A stretch of DNA of 64,000 bases from Parus major (Eukaryota > Chordata > Aves > Passeriformes > Paridae): NCBI RefSeq assembly GCF_001522545.3, contig NC_031797.1:3001961-3065960 (forward strand), given 5' to 3'. The number at the start of each line of letters is the position of its first letter. The stretch's first letter is position 1. Under the pieces are notes generated by a model. That model was not told where the DNA came from. It was given only the letters and a program-made list of their open reading frames with translations, and did no database searches. This document shows positions 60,397 through 64,000 of this stretch, one piece after another. Position numbers and translations under genes: made by a program.

Positions 60397-60686
60397 GGCC
60401 ACCGCAGGGACCTGCTCCGTGCCACGGCTTGCTGCTGCCAGCATGGCCAGAGCACCCACAGTGCCGCCCCACTGTGTGCCACGGGCTCCCGCTGCTGCCC
60501 ACCCCGCTGCCAGAGCATCCCCACGAGCCAGGAGGAGGGCTGGGCCAGGGGACTGGCAAGGAACCAAAGAAGGGGGTCCCTGGCTCCGCACTCACCAAGC
60601 ACAGGGCCCATGTGGGGAAGAATTGGGGGTCACAGCTCTCTACAGGCTTTGCTGAAGGTGCCCAGAATGCTGCCCAAGACTGCTGC

Positions 60687-60692
60687 AATAAA
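60687..60692 (+). terminator. CFD poly(A) signal
   Basis: AATAAA in GCTGCAATAAAGTGATG lies 291 bases after the stop codon. Confidence 0.75.
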
Positions 60693-60719
60693 GTGATGAT
60701 TCCTGCAGAGCTGCTGGGC

Positions 60720-62030
60720 TGGAGGAGTGGGGTGAAGGGGGGAGCTGGGGGGATCTGTGCAGGAGCCCCTGCCCAGGGGAGAGCTGGATGTGGGGTGGGA
60801 GATGCTGAGGTTGCACCCTTGGGGACAGTGTGGCCTCAGGTGGGAGCGGTGGCCACATCCTGCAGTGTGGCCACAACAATCGAGATCTGGGACCTCCCGC
60901 AGGGTCATTGTGTGAATATTTGGGAAAGCAGAATCTGCCCGTTGCTGATACGGCTCCCACAGTGGGATCTGTGCTGGAACCCAACAGGATTCTCACTGCG
61001 ACCCTCTTGTCCCAGGAGCCGAGGGGCAGGGCAGGGCAGGGCAGAGCCCTCATCGTCCCACCACAGCCCTGGTCACCCCTGCCCGCTGCTCTCCCACTGC
61101 CCTGTCACTGCAGGGAGCAGAGCCAAGGCCCAAGGGATGGGAGCAGGGCAGCAGCACAGCCCAGGGCACTGCCAGACCCTGCCCCACCCCAGGAGCTCAG
61201 CTGGGAGCTAAGGGGACATGGATGTGTCTCCATCCCCCTGCTGTGCTGCTGTTCCCTCTTCCCAATCAAACATTAAATAACCCCAAACCTGTTCTATAAG
61301 GAGCTCACAGAGGGCCCGGTTTGAGTTGTACTTACAGGGGAAAGGAGCCTTAATAAGGTGCAGTTTCCTAATTAGCCATTTGATTGTCCCTAATTACCAG
61401 CAGAGCAGAGGGGGAGAGGTCTGTACAGCTCTTACAGCTCTGTGCAGCAAAACATTCACTGGAGTCGAGGGATGAACTCTGTCACCAGCTCGTTCTCAAG
61501 AATAATGAAATCATGGTTCCAGAGGGAAAAGAATGTACTAAGACTGGCTCACTCCCTCTCTTAAACGGTCTGTGGGGACCTGGAATTGACAGCAGCAGCA
61601 GGCTCCAGGCTTTTCTCCCTAAGAGCTGAAGGACCTGTGAGAGAGGAGCAGGCCAGATCACCCCCGAAGTGCTGGGGCTCCACAGGCACAGTGACACTGG
61701 AGGTTGTGATTTCCTGCCTGGGGCAGCAGCAGCTGAGGGCAAAGGAGGGCAGAAGTCTGAAAAGAGTTTTGGCTGCACCAGAAATGCTCCTCCTCTGGCA
61801 AGATCAAGTGTCCAGCCTTGCTGAAGCTGGAGGCTTACACAACCCCAAGGATCTGATGTTTTTTCCTCGAGTGAGGAAAATAAGGTGAACCTTGAAAACA
61901 TCCATTTCCCCTTCCCCTTTTCCCAACGATGGTGGTTCCTTTCCTGACAGATGCTCTGGCAGCCCTCCTGCTGCCCCAGCCCCACGCTGGGCAGCCACGT
62001 CACACCACAGAAACAAACCACATGGTTCTG
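60720..62030. other. Intergenic region between the CFD and MED16 3' ends
   Basis: About 1.3 kb between convergent genes. Nothing recognisable apart from GGGCAGGGCA simple repeats near 61023-61045. Confidence 0.6.
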
Positions 62031-62048
62031 TACAAAATTAGGAGAATT

Positions 62049-62054
62049 TTTATT
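62049..62054 (-). terminator. MED16 poly(A) signal
   Basis: TTTATT on the plus strand is AATAAA on the minus strand, about 500 bases past the MED16 stop codon. The 3' UTR probably covers about 62030-62548. Confidence 0.6.
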
Positions 62055-62548
62055 TACAATAAGAGGCAAAGGCAGTACTCACATTCCTGCTCCCATTCCA
62101 CCACTGATGGGCACAGAGGAGCCAACTCCTGTCTCAGGGATGAGTTTGCAGCAGGATCAGGAATGCCCAGCCCACGTGGAGCCGGAGGCACAGGATGGAT
62201 GTGAGGTACCAGCTGGGCTCTGCTCCTCACCAGCTGCCCCATCACCACTCTGCCTAGGCCAGGGCAGCTGCCAGCACATCACTGCTCTGTTGGCACAACC
62301 CCAAAACCCAACCAGACTCTCCCCTCCTGGGCCCCAAATGATGGGGAAACCTCTGGCATTCCTTTCCAGCTCTTCCCTGGTAAAAGAGGCAGAGCTCCCT
62401 CAGTTCTGTTTTCCAGCACAGCTCAACCAAGGATGAACAGCAGCAGCTTTTCCAGCAGGAGGGAAAGGAGCTGCCATTCCCTTGTCCCAAAACCTCGGTG
62501 AAGGGAGCCCTGTGCAGCTCTTGGCTCCCACGGCACCCCAGGAAGGGC

Positions 62549-64000
62549 TCAGGAGTAGCTGAGGGGCATCTTCCTCCACAGCCCCCCACACAGGCAGTTC
62601 TTGATCCAGCGCTGCTCCCACTGCTTCACTGCTGTCACCTTGTTGGGCGACTTCAGCATGGTGACACAGCCACACCTGGGGGGACACGGAGGGTGCTGCA
62701 GGGATCACACAGGGATCTGGGTTCCCTGGGGGAAACCAGCTCCTGTCATCTGCAGGTGACACTTGTGAGCACCAAAACCAGCTGAAACCAGCGAGCAACA
62801 ATCCCGCTGAGGGCTCTGCTGGAGCTGGAGCCTGGCAAGGAACAGCCCCAGCTGTTGTTTATACATGTAACAACTGACAGTCATCTCACAAAAATGATCT
62901 GCTACAGAGGCTTTCTATTAAAACCAGTAATTAAAGCTAATTCAATCACATGACTTAGATGGATGTTTGTTCCCTGAGCCATTATCCTGAAACCCAGGCT
63001 CTCCCATGAGGGTGGATGAGTAGGGCAGCATGAAATGCAAGCCTGGTGGAAAGATGACCCCAAAATCAAGGCTCAGGAGGTGATTCCTCCCTCCAGCCCT
63101 GCTATGACCACACAGGTGCTTTAATGACCACACCAACAGAACTGGACATCACATAAAGGAGTTACTGTAGGGTCTCCTCCAGGCCTGATTACTTTAAGAG
63201 CTTTATCTGTTTGATTTTTAACCCAAGGGCCAGGCCACCCTCTGACAATGACAAGGGCATCCCAGGTTGGGGACACCTTAACCCAAACCAGCCTCAGATT
63301 GCTCCTGAAGGACACAGGACAGCCCAGGTCCTGCCCAAGCTGCACTGCAGGTGTCACTCACCTGGTACAGGACTTGCATTCCTCTGTTGGGTACGCGCCC
63401 AGGTGCAGCCGCCTCAGGTGGTCAATTTTGGGCTGTCCAGGGGCCCTGGGGAGGGAGAACAGGACTTTCCTAAAGTGCCACTTTCCATGAGCTGCTCCCA
63501 GGACAGGGAGCTGCATCTCACTGGCCAGCATGGCAGAGGCTCTGCCCACTTGCCCATCCAGTACTATGAGATTCGTTGTCACAACAACACAATTAATCAC
63601 ATTAATTAATGGGGTTTTTCCCCACATCTGCTATCACTTTTCAGTACTTAAAATTCCCAGCCCATCACAAGCTGAGAAACAGATTTGAGCAGAGAGGACA
63701 AACTGCTCCTGGGTCACAGCAGCAAGGAGACAAGCCAAACCTCAGAGCTGCCAAAACTCCTCACCATGGCACTGACAAAACCAGGGGTTTGTACCTGACA
63801 AAGGCATCGAACTGGGAAGAGACAGTGTGGCCAACGAGCCCGGGAGCCTTCCCAAACTGCAGCCGAACCAGCTGCTTGTTCTGCAGCTTGCTGATGATGC
63901 CATCGTTGATGGGCAGCCAGTCAATGTTGGGAATGAGCAGCTGGCTGGGCAGGAGGCAGCACTCATCGATCAGGGCATCATCAGGCTCTGTGATGTGATT
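62549..64000 (-). CDS. MED16: Mediator complex subunit 16, C-terminal part (5' part beyond window)
   Basis: Three exons on the minus strand: >64000-63795, 63445-63362 and 62675-62549 (stop 62551-62549). Junction phases agree (AG|G Arg at both). The encoded tail contains [58 protein letters not shown] and [18 protein letters not shown], which match the conserved end of MED16. The cysteines CxxC...CGC and CLCGG form the Cys-rich C-terminal segment. MED16 is a Mediator tail subunit linking transcription factors to RNA polymerase II in the nucleus. Gene order and orientation relative to CFD are as in human. The WD40-like N-terminal part is outside the window. Confidence 0.95.

Noticed and set aside
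59610..60591. Minus-strand frames of 229-308 codons
   Set aside because: Antisense to CFD exons 4-5, including intron sequence; no family resemblance.

Overview
This is vertebrate nuclear DNA, almost certainly from a bird. All genes are split by GT-AG introns. CR1-type LINE tails are the recognisable interspersed repeats, introns are short, and GC-rich minisatellites and CpG islands are dense. The gene order MISP(+), PTBP1(+), PLPPR3(-), CFD(+), MED16(-) is that of human 19p13.3. In birds this block lies on a microchromosome (chromosome 28 in chicken, from general knowledge). A solo LTR in a PTBP1 intron looks like the young LTRs common in songbirds, so a passerine is my guess, not a demonstration.

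Layout. 1-1.5 kb: last three coding exons of MISP. 1.8-2.1 kb: a 22-bp GC-rich minisatellite interrupted by a 60-base assembly gap. 2.6-7.0 kb (minus): an intact KIAA1958-like gene, a domesticated Crypton-type recombinase relative (653 codons, three coding exons), which has no counterpart between MISP and PTBP1 in the human locus as I know it. 7-20.9 kb: no gene that I can support. It contains a CpG-rich 26-bp minisatellite at 11.3 kb in which three of six units match the CTCF core consensus. 20.9-49.2 kb: complete PTBP1 (15 coding exons, 556 aa) with a YY1/NF-Y-type CpG-island promoter, a 75-nt exon 9 equivalent, a 34-nt exon 11 followed by an extreme T/C tract, and a 3' UTR with a miR-124 8-mer. 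50.2 kb: a 24-bp minisatellite. 51.7-56.5 kb (minus): complete PLPPR3 (693 aa). 57.8-58.5 kb: a 730-base gap. 58.5-60.7 kb: complete CFD (265 aa) apart from its promoter, which falls in the gap. 62.0-64.0 kb (minus): last three exons of MED16, running off the window.

The genes do not form a pathway. PTBP1 is a splicing repressor, PLPPR3 a neuronal membrane pseudophosphatase, CFD the complement alternative-pathway protease, MED16 a Mediator tail subunit, and MISP an actin/spindle-associated protein. Three tail-to-tail pairs are present: MISP with the KIAA1958-like gene, PTBP1 with PLPPR3, and CFD with MED16. The mammalian neutrophil protease genes AZU1, PRTN3 and ELANE, which lie between PLPPR3 and CFD in human, are not visible here. 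The best candidates for something undescribed are the KIAA1958-like gene, which lacks a recognisable recombinase C-terminal box, and the CTCF-like minisatellite upstream of it. Exon borders were set by eye from splice signals, reading-frame phase and recalled family sequences; no alignment was run.
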